DNA of 64,000 bases from DATBIS01 sp036556805 (GTDB taxonomy: Bacteria; Actinomycetota; UBA4738; HRBIN12), in assembly GCA_036556805.1 (NCBI GenBank), contig DATBIS010000005.1, forward strand, positions 1-64,000, written 5' to 3'. A program made the translations under genes and the position numbers. Each line of letters starts with the position of its first letter. Within the stretch, counting starts at the first letter, position 1. Shown piece after piece: positions 27,188-35,595 of the stretch. The notes under the pieces were generated by a model. It worked only from the letters and a program-made list of their open reading frames with translations, was not told the DNA's origin and made no database searches.

Positions 27188-28513
27188 GTGTCCACCACGT
27201 GGGGGCCTCGTGACGAGGATCGAGCCGGAGGAGCCGCGCTGATCCTCGACCTCACGCCGGCACACGACGTCAGGATCGACGCGGGGACGAAGGGTTTTCC
27301 GGCGCTCACCGGATCGGTTCGCGCGGTGGACGTCGCCGCGGCGGGCTGGTCGCTCCCTCGCGACCTGCGCGCGCCGGTGATGACCCTGCGCGCGACGGCG
27401 CTCGACCACAACCTCGCGCTCATGGCGTCGTTCTGTCGCAACCACGACGTGGACCTCGTTCCGCACGGTAAGACGACGATGGCGCCGCAGCTCTGGGACC
27501 GACAGCTCGAGGCGGGGGCCTGGGGGATCACGGCCGCCACCGTCGCGCAGGCGGCAGTCATGCGCTCGGTGAGGGTGCCGCGGATCCTGCTCGCGAACGA
27601 GCTCGTGGACGGCCCCTCGATCGACTGGGTCGCAGCACAGCTCGGAGACCCGGACTTCGACTTCGTGTGCTACGTGGACTCGCTGCGCGGCGTCGCGATC
27701 CTCGAGGAGCGCTTGGGCGCGGCCGGCGCGCCGAGGCCGCTGGGCGTGCTCGTCGAGATCGGCCACGAGGGCGGCCGCACGGGTTGCCGGACGGTGGACG
27801 CCGCGCTCGAGGTCGCGGGGGCGGTCGCGGCGAGCAAGCGTCTCGAGCTCGCCGGCGCCGCAGGCTACGAGGGGACGATCGGCGAGGGTCGCTCCCTCGA
27901 CGCGATGACGGCCGTGAGCGCGTTCGTCGATCGGCTCGGCGAACTCGCGAGGGGCCTGCTCGAACGCGGCGCGGTCCGCGACGGAGCGATCGTGAGCGCG
28001 GGTGGCAGCGTGTTCTTCGACGTCGTCGCCGACCGGCTGCGTGAGGCGCTTCCCGAGGGATCCGGCGCGCGCATCGCGTTGCGATCGGGCTGCTACCTCA
28101 CGCACGACCACGGGACGTACGAGCGCAACTCGCCGTTCTCCGGACGCGCGGATCCCGCGCTGCGATTCCATCCCGCGATCGAGCTCTGGGGGAGGGTGCT
28201 CTCCCGACCCGAGCCGTCGCTCGCGCTGCTCGGCTTCGGGCGGCGCGACGCCCCCTTCGACACCGGGATGCCTGTGCCCCTGTCGATCCACTCGCCGTCG
28301 GGCGATCCGACACGGGCCGCGCGCGGGATCGAGGTGGAGCGCCTGAACGACCAGCACGCGTTCTGCCGAGTCGACCCGAAGACGCCGCTCGAGGTCGGAG
28401 AGCTCGTGGCGTGCGGGATCTCGCACCCGTGCACGGCGTTCGACAAATGGCGCGTGCTGCCGGTCGTCGACGACCACCTGCGCGTGGTCGACGCCGTCGC
28501 GACGTTCTTCTAG
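27188..28513 (+). CDS. Fold-type III PLP enzyme: amino-acid deaminase/aldolase (COG3616, D-threonine aldolase / D-serine dehydratase-like)
   Basis: About 424-441 residues. PLP lysine lies in VPHGKTTMAP (K95 from GTG 27188). The alanine-racemase-like barrel is followed by a C-terminal domain with CGISHPCTAFDKW, a Cys/His metal motif of D-threonine aldolase-type enzymes. Family members act on D-Thr, D-Ser and beta-hydroxy-D-Asp, and some relatives dehydrate D-glucosaminate. The start is uncertain: GTG 27188 is the first canonical codon, but a GGAGGAG Shine-Dalgarno points to CTG 27239. Its stop interlocks with the PfkB gene (CTAG). Confidence 0.85.
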   Translation: MSTTWGPRDEDRAGGAALILDLTPAHDVRIDAGTKGFPALTGSVRAVDVAAAGWSLPRDLRAPVMTLRATALDHNLALMASFCRNHDVDLVPHGKTTMAPQLWDRQLEAGAWGITAATVAQAAVMRSVRVPRILLANELVDGPSIDWVAAQLGDPDFDFVCYVDSLRGVAILEERLGAAGAPRPLGVLVEIGHEGGRTGCRTVDAALEVAGAVAASKRLELAGAAGYEGTIGEGRSLDAMTAVSAFVDRLGELARGLLERGAVRDGAIVSAGGSVFFDVVADRLREALPEGSGARIALRSGCYLTHDHGTYERNSPFSGRADPALRFHPAIELWGRVLSRPEPSLALLGFGRRDAPFDTGMPVPLSIHSPSGDPTRAARGIEVERLNDQHAFCRVDPKTPLEVGELVACGISHPCTAFDKWRVLPVVDDHLRVVDAVATFF

Positions 28514-29397
28514 CGTTTCGGGAAGCCCTCGGTGTCGCCCACGGTCGTGGCGACCGCCGCACCGCACCGCGCGCCCTCGGCGAGCGCTGTCGCCGGGTCC
28601 GCGCCCGAGAGACGGGCGGCGAGATAGCCGGCGTTGAACGCGTCGCCGGCGCCGACGGGGTCGACGTCCGCGCGAGGCTCGCCCTCGAGCTCGTGCCAGC
28701 CGCCGCGCTCGTCGAGCGCGGCGGCGCCCCGAGGCCCGCGCTTCACCACCACCTCACGGGGACCGCTCGCGCGGCAACGCCGCGCGAGCTCCTCCGCCGA
28801 ACCCGGCCCCACGAGCGCGGCGAGCTCCCGCTCGCCCGCCAGCACCAGCGTGGCGCGTTCGACCAACGGAAGCACGAGCTCGGGCGCGCGATCCGAACCC
28901 CAGAGCCCCGCCCGGAGGTTCGGATCGACCGCGCGGACGCCGCCGGCGCGTTCGAGCAGCGAGATCGCCGCACGCCCCGGACCGTCGCCGATCAGCGCCG
29001 TGATGCCGGTCACGAGCACGGCGCGGGCGTCCTCGACCGGCACACCGTCCAGATCCTTGGGCGACAGCGCGCTCGCGGCCGACGCCAAGCGGTAGTAGAC
29101 GACCGCGCCGGTCGTGTCGCGGAGCATGAGGCCGGTCGGGCGGCCCGGGTCCCGCGTCACCCAGCGGACGTCGACGCCCTCGCGCTCGAGCGCGGCGGCC
29201 ACGCGTTCGCCCGGGACGTCGGCGCCCAGCCTGCTCACCCAGGCCGTACGCAATCCCAAGCGGGCGAAGCCGACGCACGCATTGCTCTCCGCGCCGCCGT
29301 GCGTCACGTGAAGCGAGCCGGCGCCCGCGAGCGTTCCCTCGGCGACGAGCGAGAGCATCGTCTCGCCGACCGCGACGAGGTCGAAGCGCGCGCTCAC
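28510..29397 (-). CDS. PfkB-family sugar kinase (2-keto-3-deoxygluconate kinase-like)
   Basis: A 295-residue ribokinase-fold enzyme. Substrate motif GGAESNACVGFARLG (34-48), the anion-hole/catalytic motif DPVGAGDAFNAG with D252, and ERATLVLAGERELAAL are typical. Its stop-start overlap (GTGA) with KDPG aldolase, which lies upstream in the same operon, makes 2-keto-3-deoxygluconate the likely substrate: kinase and aldolase together form the lower Entner-Doudoroff branch. Fructokinase or another ketose kinase is the alternative. Confidence 0.85.
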   Translation of the reverse strand: MSARFDLVAVGETMLSLVAEGTLAGAGSLHVTHGGAESNACVGFARLGLRTAWVSRLGADVPGERVAAALEREGVDVRWVTRDPGRPTGLMLRDTTGAVVYYRLASAASALSPKDLDGVPVEDARAVLVTGITALIGDGPGRAAISLLERAGGVRAVDPNLRAGLWGSDRAPELVLPLVERATLVLAGERELAALVGPGSAEELARRCRASGPREVVVKRGPRGAAALDERGGWHELEGEPRADVDPVGAGDAFNAGYLAARLSGADPATALAEGARCGAAVATTVGDTEGFPKR

Positions 29398-30008
29398 GGC
29401 GAGGCGGCGACGCGCGCGACGGCGGCGGCGCGCGCCGCGACGCGCTTCAGCTCGCCGTCTCCGTGCGGCGGCGTCCGGCCCACCAGCTCGCCGCCCAGCC
29501 CCACGCAGGTGGCCCCGGCCTCGAGGTAGCCCTGCACCTCCTTGATCGCGATGCCTCCCGTCGGCACGAACGGCGTCGTGGGGAACGGTCCGCGCAACGC
29601 GCGCACGTATGCGGGGCCTCCCGTCGAGGCGGGGAAGAGCTTCACGGCCTTCACGCCCAGCGCGAGCGCCCGGAGGATCTCGGTGGCGGTGAACGCGCCG
29701 GCGATCGGCTCCAGCCCGCGGTCCAGCGCCTCGGCGATCACCTCGTCGACGGTTCCGGGGGTCACGACGAACCGGGCTCCGGCGTCGGCGCAGGCGCGCA
29801 CCTGCTCGGCGGTGACCACGGTGCCCACGCCGACCGTTCGCCCCTTCGCGGCCGACCTCTCGACCGCATCGAGGGCGCCCGGGGTGTCGATCGTGACCTC
29901 GGAAAGACCGATCCCGCCCGCGTCGAGCGCATCGAGGGTCGCTTCGACGTCCCCCTCGGAACGGAACCGAACGATCGCGAGCACGCGGGACGATTCGATC
30001 ACCGACAT
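29394..30008 (-). CDS. eda: KDPG/KHG aldolase
   Basis: A 204-residue class I aldolase. The Schiff-base lysine is K123 in VKLFPAS; the catalytic Glu is E37 (LSEVTIDTPGA); PTGGI and the GLGGELV phosphate-binding end are present. It splits 2-keto-3-deoxy-6-phosphogluconate to pyruvate and glyceraldehyde-3-phosphate. It leads the aldolase-kinase operon. GGGAG lies before ATG 30008, and a TACGCT -10 (complement of 30040-30045) has ROK site B across its -35, so repression by the divergent ROK protein is expected. Confidence 0.92.
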   Translation of the reverse strand: MSVIESSRVLAIVRFRSEGDVEATLDALDAGGIGLSEVTIDTPGALDAVERSAAKGRTVGVGTVVTAEQVRACADAGARFVVTPGTVDEVIAEALDRGLEPIAGAFTATEILRALALGVKAVKLFPASTGGPAYVRALRGPFPTTPFVPTGGIAIKEVQGYLEAGATCVGLGGELVGRTPPHGDGELKRVAARAAAVARVAASP

Positions 30009-30019
30009 CGCGCGCTCCC

Positions 30020-30049
30020 TTGACCCGGGCGGACGGCCCAGCGTAGCAT
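30020..30049 (+). promoter_or_regulatory. Promoter of the ROK-ABC importer operon
   Basis: TTGACC (30020-30025), an 18-nt spacer and TAGCAT (30044-30049). The predicted start near 30056-30057 lies about 6 nt before operator B. The -10 overlaps the opposing TACGCT of the aldolase operon. Confidence 0.65.
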
Positions 30050-30062
30050 CGCGCGAGTTCAG

Positions 30063-30079
30063 TTAGGAAACTTTCCTAT
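30063..30079. promoter_or_regulatory. ROK-type operator, site B
   Basis: Arms TTAGGAAA / TTTCCTAT around a central C, perfect over the inner 15 nt. It sits just after the start of the ROK transcript and at the -35 of the divergent KDPG aldolase operon. This suggests autorepression plus control of the aldolase. Confidence 0.78.
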
Positions 30080-30164
30080 CACGGATCGGGAGGGTGCGAC
30101 GCCGACGGAACAGACGTTCGCCGCGGGGACGCCCAGCCTCCTTCGCGCGATCAACGAGCGGACC

Positions 30165-31304
30165 GTGCTCGAGTTCATCCGGCAGGTCGGTCCCGTCTCC
30201 CGCGCGCAGATCGCGAGGGACTCCGGACTCTCGAAGCCGACGGTCTCGCAGGCGCTCTCGGCGCTCGCGCGCGCGAAGCTCGTGCGCGAGGCCGGGCGAT
30301 CGTCGGGCGGGAAGGGGCCCACCGCCGTGCTCTACGAGCTGAACCCGAGGGCCGGATGGGTGGTGGGCATCGACGTGGGCCGCGACCGCGTGCGCGCGGC
30401 GATCGCCGACCTCACCGGGGACTTCATCGCTCGCCGCGACGAGCGGGCGCGGGTGCGGAGCGCGGACACCCTCCTCGAGCAGATCGGAGAGATCTCCCAC
30501 GGCCTCGCGGCCGAGGCGGGCATCCGCTGGCGGCAGGTCACCTCGGCGGCCGTCGCGAGCCCCGGAGTCCTGGAGCCCGCCCGAGGCAAGGTCTCGCTCG
30601 CTCACAACCTGCCGGGATGGGGGCGCCTCGGCCTCGTGGAGGCGCTGCGGAAGGAGCTCGGCACGGCACTCACGTTCGAGAACGACGTGAACCTCGCGAC
30701 GGTGGGCGAGCAGTGGCGCGGCCTCGGCAAAGACGTGCAGAACTTCGTGTTCCTGCACGTCGGGACCGGGGTGGGGATGGGGTTGGTGGTAAACGGCCGC
30801 CTGTTCCGGGGCGCGCACGGTGCGGCCGGCGAGGTCGGGTACCTGCCGCTCGCGACCGCCGACCCGCACGATCCCGAGAACCTGCGTCACGGCGCCCTCG
30901 AGGGGGCGGTGGGAGCGGCCGGCGTGGTGGAGCTCGCTCGCTCGCTCGGCATGGAGGCCCCACTCACGCCGAGGAAGATCTTCCACGCCGCGCGAAAGGG
31001 CGATCCCATCCCCCGGAAGGTGGTCGACCTGGTCGCGGACCGGATCGCGCTCGGGATCGCCGCCGTGGTCCCCGTGGTCGATCCCGAGCTCGTGATCCTC
31101 GGGGGAGGGATCGGACAGAACGGTGACCTCCTGCTCGAGCGGATCGAGCGCGAGCTGCAGACGCTCTCGCCCTTCCACCCCAGGATCGAGATTTCGGCGC
31201 TGGGTGAAGACGCGGAGCTGAACGGGGCCGTCGCCACCGCACTTCAGGAGGCCCAGGACCAGTTGTTCGCCCGCGCCGACGCGCGGGGAGGCATCGCCGT
31301 ATGA
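30165..31304 (+). CDS. ROK-family transcriptional repressor
   Basis: At least 379 residues. A winged helix (PVSRAQIARDSGLSKPTVSQAL) is followed by a ROK sugar-binding domain (GIDVGRDRVRAAIADL, FENDVNLATVGEQ, GTGVGMGLVVNG, GAHGAAGEVGYLPL, ILGGGIGQNGDL). The coordinates use the first canonical start, GTG 30165. The conserved N-terminal ROK segment TPSLLRAINERTVLEFI begins before it, and no ATG/GTG/TTG exists upstream in frame, so translation may begin at a non-canonical codon such as ATC 30078. The usual ROK zinc cysteines (CxCGxxGC) are absent. It is the likely reader of operators A-C. Confidence 0.85.
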   Translation: MLEFIRQVGPVSRAQIARDSGLSKPTVSQALSALARAKLVREAGRSSGGKGPTAVLYELNPRAGWVVGIDVGRDRVRAAIADLTGDFIARRDERARVRSADTLLEQIGEISHGLAAEAGIRWRQVTSAAVASPGVLEPARGKVSLAHNLPGWGRLGLVEALRKELGTALTFENDVNLATVGEQWRGLGKDVQNFVFLHVGTGVGMGLVVNGRLFRGAHGAAGEVGYLPLATADPHDPENLRHGALEGAVGAAGVVELARSLGMEAPLTPRKIFHAARKGDPIPRKVVDLVADRIALGIAAVVPVVDPELVILGGGIGQNGDLLLERIERELQTLSPFHPRIEISALGEDAELNGAVATALQEAQDQLFARADARGGIAV

Positions 31305-31369
31305 CCCCGGCCACGTACACCCAAGGAGACCGGCATCGTCCCCGCGATCGGGAGAGGGAGGAACGGCAC

Positions 31370-32722
31370 ATGAAGCGATTGTTGGTGTCGACGCTCGTGT
31401 TCGCGCTCGCCGTGACCGCGTGCACCGCGGGTGGCAACACCTCGACCCCCGCCACCATCAACCCGAGCGAGTCGCACGAACCGGTGACCCTCGAGATCTG
31501 GGGCGCCTGGTCGGGCCGCGAGCTCAAGCAGTTCAACCAGATCTTCGACGGGTTCACCGCCCAGTACCCGTGGATCACGGTGAACAGCACGGGCAGTGTG
31601 GGAGACCAGAAGATCATCGCTGGCATCAACAGCGGCACGCCGCCGGACGTGGTGCTCTCGTTCACGCCCGACCGGGTCGGCGCGTTCTGCGCGACCGGCG
31701 GTTGGCAGGACCTGATGCCGTATATGGACCAAACGGGCTTCGATCTCAGCCAGATCCCGGAGGGGGCGCTCGCGTACACGAGCTACGGCGGCAGCCAGTG
31801 CGCGCTGCCGTTCCTCACGGACACGTACGGCCTGTACTACAACATCGACATGTTGGAGAAGGCGGGCATCTCGGATCCTCCGAAGACGCTCTCCGAGCTG
31901 CAGGCCGATGCGAAGAAGCTCACCGTCATCAACTCGAGCGGCGAGATCGAGGTCGCGGGGTTCGTGCCCTGGTTCGGGTACTACGAGTTCAGCCCGTTGA
32001 ACATGTCCATCATGTTCGATGCCCCCTGGTACAACGCCGACGGGACCCAGTCGGCGGTCGGGACGGACCCCGCCTGGCAAACGATGTTCGAGTGGCAGAA
32101 GCAGTTCATCGCGGACGTGTACGGCGATGGTGACTTCGCGACGGGGGCCGACCGGCTCCAGCGCTTCGTCGCCGGTGCGGGCGAGGAGTTCTCGACGGCG
32201 CACGACATGTACACCGGCCGGATCGCGATGAACCTCGACGGCGAATGGCGCACGGCGTTCATCGCGGACGAGAAGCCCGACATGAACTACGGGACGGCGC
32301 CGCTGCCGACGCCCGACGACCTCGCGAGCAACTACGGCATGGGCCCGATGTACGGCACGATCATCGGCATGCCCAAGGGCTCCCCGCACCCCGCCGAGGC
32401 GTGGCTGCTGCTCCAGTACATGGCGACGGACACGGATACGCTCGTGTACATGGCGAACAACGTGCGGAACGTGCCGACGACGCTCGCGTCGCTCGACTCG
32501 CCAGACCTGGACGTGACGCCGCAGTTTCAGACGTTCCTGGACATCTTCACGAACCCGCTGTCGCGGGACAAGGAGCCGACGGCGATCGGGTCCGCCGACC
32601 AGGAGACGGTCTCGAGCTTCGCCGAGAAGTGGCAGACGAACGCGGACTCGGACCTCGCCGGCGGACTGCAGCAAGCCGCCACGCAGATCGACGACCAGCT
32701 CGCCCAGCAGCAGGGACCATAG
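31370..32722 (+). CDS. Sugar ABC transporter substrate-binding lipoprotein
   Basis: A 450-residue extracellular solute-binding protein of family 1. The lipoprotein signal ends at AVTAC (about residue 17), followed by a Thr/Ser/Pro linker and the family opening VTLEIWGAWSG, FTAQYPWITVN, and later GRIAMNLDGEWR. It captures an oligosaccharide outside the membrane for the two permeases downstream. ATG 31370 has a GGGAGG Shine-Dalgarno, 65 nt after the ROK stop, which keeps it in the ROK operon. Confidence 0.92.
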   Translation: MKRLLVSTLVFALAVTACTAGGNTSTPATINPSESHEPVTLEIWGAWSGRELKQFNQIFDGFTAQYPWITVNSTGSVGDQKIIAGINSGTPPDVVLSFTPDRVGAFCATGGWQDLMPYMDQTGFDLSQIPEGALAYTSYGGSQCALPFLTDTYGLYYNIDMLEKAGISDPPKTLSELQADAKKLTVINSSGEIEVAGFVPWFGYYEFSPLNMSIMFDAPWYNADGTQSAVGTDPAWQTMFEWQKQFIADVYGDGDFATGADRLQRFVAGAGEEFSTAHDMYTGRIAMNLDGEWRTAFIADEKPDMNYGTAPLPTPDDLASNYGMGPMYGTIIGMPKGSPHPAEAWLLLQYMATDTDTLVYMANNVRNVPTTLASLDSPDLDVTPQFQTFLDIFTNPLSRDKEPTAIGSADQETVSSFAEKWQTNADSDLAGGLQQAATQIDDQLAQQQGP

Positions 32723-32827
32723 GGAGGAGCCACGGCCGCATCGACCACGCAGATCACGCGGGCGCCCGTCGAGGTCGCCGCCATCCGGCGGCGGCCTCGC
32801 CGGCGCGACCCGAAGCACGCGCTCACC

Positions 32828-33733
32828 GTGCTGGCGTTCATGGCACCGTGGATCCTCGGGTTCCTGGGCCTGATCCTCTACCCGATGCTCTCGAGCCTGT
32901 ACTTCTCGTTCACGAGGTACTCGCTGCTCGACCAGCCCCAGTGGATCGGTCTGGACAACTACGTCTTCATGTTCACGAAGGACCCGTACTTCTGGATCAC
33001 GCTGCGGAACACGCTATGGATCATCGTGGTGGGCGTGCCGTCGAGGGTCGCGTTCGGCATCATCACCGCCTGGCTCCTCACCCTCCCAAGGAAGGGCACG
33101 CGGACCTATCGCACGATGTACTTCATGCCCTCGATCGCGCCGCCAGCCGCGGCCGCGCTCGCGTTCGTCCTGGTCTTCCAGCCTGCGTTCGGGCCGGTGA
33201 ACCAGATCCTTCGCGGACTCGGGATGCGTGAACCGCCGCTCTGGTTCTACGGACCGGGATCGTCGAAGTGGGGCCTGGTGCTGCTCGGTCTGTGGGGCAT
33301 CGGGGACGCGATGATCATCTTCCTCGCCGGGCTCCTGAACGTGCCCCGCCAGCTCTATGAGGCGGCGGACATCGAGGGCGCGAACGGCCGGCAGAAGTTC
33401 CGCCACGTGACGCTCCCGATGATCTCGCCGGTGATCTTCTTCTCCACCGTGATCGGGATCATCTACGGCTTCCAGCTGTTCACCCAGGCCTACGTCGCGA
33501 GCGTGGCGACGAGCGGCTCGTCGGTGACCGACGTGGCTTCGAACATCGGAAGCCCGCAGAACTCGATGCTGTTCTTCTCGGTGTACCTGTACAAGACCGG
33601 CTTCCAGGACTTCCGCATGGGGTACGCGTCGGCGCTCGCGTGGGTGCTCTTCGTGATCACGATGGTGTGCACCCTCACCATCATCAAGGGCTCGCGGCGC
33701 TGGGTCTTCTATCAGGGGGGTGGCTTTCGATAG
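32828..33733 (+). CDS. Sugar ABC transporter permease, MalF/UgpA type
   Basis: At least 301 residues with six membrane helices and the EAA loop EAADIEGANGRQKFRHVTLPM that contacts the ATPase. GTG 32828 is the first canonical start, yet it removes the basic cytoplasmic N-terminus (RRRPRRDPKHA) expected in this family. A GGAGGAG Shine-Dalgarno directly after the binding-protein stop points instead to ACG 32732, which is in frame and would give a normal leader. It probably imports the same oligosaccharide as the neighbouring binding protein. Confidence 0.88.
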   Translation: MLAFMAPWILGFLGLILYPMLSSLYFSFTRYSLLDQPQWIGLDNYVFMFTKDPYFWITLRNTLWIIVVGVPSRVAFGIITAWLLTLPRKGTRTYRTMYFMPSIAPPAAAALAFVLVFQPAFGPVNQILRGLGMREPPLWFYGPGSSKWGLVLLGLWGIGDAMIIFLAGLLNVPRQLYEAADIEGANGRQKFRHVTLPMISPVIFFSTVIGIIYGFQLFTQAYVASVATSGSSVTDVASNIGSPQNSMLFFSVYLYKTGFQDFRMGYASALAWVLFVITMVCTLTIIKGSRRWVFYQGGGFR

Positions 33734-33765
33734 CGACGGCGACCGCGGCACCACCTGCAGCACGC

Positions 33766-34629
33766 GTGGCCGACATCACGCCACGTCCCGTCCCCGAGGT
33801 CGTGCGTCGCCGGCGCTTCCTCCTCGCGGTCGGGCGCCATGCCGTGCTCATCAGCGTGGCGGCGGCCTTCCTGGCGCCGTTCCTCTTCATCGTGTTCACG
33901 TCGCTCATGACCAGCCAGCAGGCCGTGACGCCGTCGTTTTGGCCACGACCGTTCCAGTGGTCGAACTACGTGGACGTGTTCCGCCGGATCCCATTCGTCA
34001 CGTACTTCTGGAACACCACGCAGATCGCCGTGGGCGCGACGATCGGGGTCCTCGTGTCGTGCATCCCCGTGGCGTACGCCTTGTCGAGGATGCGCTGGCG
34101 CGGCCGCCAGTTCGCGTTCGTGCTGATCCTTTCGACGCTGATGCTGCCGTTCCAGGTGACGGTCGTGCCCCTGTACGTCATCTGGGTGCGGCTCGGCCAG
34201 ATCAACCACCTCACGCCGCTGATCCTCCCGGCGTTCCTCGGCGACGCCTTCTCGATCTTCCTGCTCCGGCAGTTCTTCCTCACGATCCCGGAGGAGCTCT
34301 CCGACGCGGCTCGCGTCGACGGGGCGAGCGAATGGCAGATCATGACGCGCGTGATCGTGCCGCTCGCGAAGCCCGCGATCGCGGCCGTCGCGTTGTTCCA
34401 GTTCCTCTATTCGTGGAACGACCTCTTCGGGCCGCTGCTCTTCCTCGGCGGCAACCAGAAGCTGTGGACGCTCACGATCGGGCTGTCGGAGTTCCAGTCC
34501 CGGCACGGCGTCGAGTGGAACCTCACGATGGCGGCGTCGGTGCTCTTCATGCTGCCGATCATCGTGCTGTTCTTCCTGGCGCAGCGAGCGTTCATCGAGG
34601 GCGTCACCCTCACCGGCGTGAAGGGCTGA
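33766..34629 (+). CDS. Sugar ABC transporter permease, MalG/UgpE type
   Basis: At least 287 residues. Six helices and the EAA loop DAARVDGASEWQIMTRVIVP mark the second permease half. GTG 33766 is the first suitable canonical start. The upstream stop TAG overlaps an in-frame ATA (33730, ATAG) 6 nt behind a GGGGGGTGG stretch, exactly where a coupled ATG would be expected, so a non-canonical start is possible. No ATPase gene lies nearby; the MsmK-type ATPase at 21.7 kb is the probable partner. Confidence 0.88.
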   Translation: MADITPRPVPEVVRRRRFLLAVGRHAVLISVAAAFLAPFLFIVFTSLMTSQQAVTPSFWPRPFQWSNYVDVFRRIPFVTYFWNTTQIAVGATIGVLVSCIPVAYALSRMRWRGRQFAFVLILSTLMLPFQVTVVPLYVIWVRLGQINHLTPLILPAFLGDAFSIFLLRQFFLTIPEELSDAARVDGASEWQIMTRVIVPLAKPAIAAVALFQFLYSWNDLFGPLLFLGGNQKLWTLTIGLSEFQSRHGVEWNLTMAASVLFMLPIIVLFFLAQRAFIEGVTLTGVKG

Positions 34630-34638
34630 CGCCCTCCC

Positions 34639-35595
34639 ATGTCGATCCGGGTCGCCCTGTTCGGGTGCGGGTGGATTCAGGACTTCCACGCGCGCGGCGT
34701 GCGGGCGCACCCGGATGGCGAGCTCGTCGCGGTCGCGAACCACCGCGAGGAGACCGCGCACGCGTTCGCCGAACGACACGAGATCGAACGCGTGACGACG
34801 GACTGGCGGACGCTCGCCGCCGATCCCGCCGTGGACGCCGCGATCGTGGCGACGCCGAACGCCCTGCACGCACCCCAGGCCGTGGAGCTCCTGCGCGCCG
34901 GCAAGCACGTGCTGGTCGAGAAGCCGATGGCGACCTCGGTCGCCGAGTGCGACGCGATGATCCAGGCGGCCGCGGAGGGATCGGCGTCGCTCATGGTCGC
35001 GCACTGCTGGCGCTTCCACGACGACGTCAGGGCTTTGGGGCGCCGGATCGAGGCCGGCGAGCTCGGCGAGATCGTGAAGACCCGAGGGTACGGCGTGCAC
35101 GTGGACTGGGGGCCCTCGGGATGGTTCGTCGATCGCGAGCTCGCGGGCGGCGGCGCACTCGTCGACATGGGGGTCCACGCGATCGACACCGCGCGGTTCC
35201 TCCTGGGCGACCCGGTGCCGGAGCGGGTCTGCGCGGCGATCGGCACGCGCTACGCAGCCGGGCGGTACGAGGTCGACGACGACGGGGTCGTGCTGATCAC
35301 GTGGTCGAACGGGACGACCTCCCTCGTGGAGTGCGGGTGGTGGCAGCCGCACCGGGGCGGACCCGAGGCGGATACCGAGGTCTACGGCACGAGGGGCTAC
35401 GATCGCGTCTGGCCCGCGGAGGCCCCCGCCGACGACGAGCTTGGGCTCCAGCCCATGTATTCGGCACAGGTGGGGGAGTTCCTCGACGCCGTCGGCGAGG
35501 GCCGGCGGCCGCGGCCTTCCGGCGAGGACGGGAGGATCGTGATGCAGGTGGTCGAGCGAGCGTATGCCTCCGCGCTCGAGGCGCACGCGACGTGA
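34639..35595 (+). CDS. Gfo/Idh/MocA-family NAD(P)-dependent oxidoreductase
   Basis: A 318-residue sugar dehydrogenase-fold protein. Rossmann motif ALFGCGWIQDFHARG, the catalytic region EKPMATSVAECD (about 94-105), and a C-terminal alpha/beta domain with GGGALVDMGVHAID are visible; the EKP lysine and the DxxxH pair are intact. It oxidises or epimerises a sugar or sugar-acid. It lies 9 nt after the permease stop and overlaps the kinase gene (GTGA), so it acts on the imported sugar. Confidence 0.9.
   Translation: MSIRVALFGCGWIQDFHARGVRAHPDGELVAVANHREETAHAFAERHEIERVTTDWRTLAADPAVDAAIVATPNALHAPQAVELLRAGKHVLVEKPMATSVAECDAMIQAAAEGSASLMVAHCWRFHDDVRALGRRIEAGELGEIVKTRGYGVHVDWGPSGWFVDRELAGGGALVDMGVHAIDTARFLLGDPVPERVCAAIGTRYAAGRYEVDDDGVVLITWSNGTTSLVECGWWQPHRGGPEADTEVYGTRGYDRVWPAEAPADDELGLQPMYSAQVGEFLDAVGEGRRPRPSGEDGRIVMQVVERAYASALEAHAT

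Noticed and set aside
30094..30342. GTG 30094 as the ROK start
   Set aside because: It reads another frame that does not encode the repressor.
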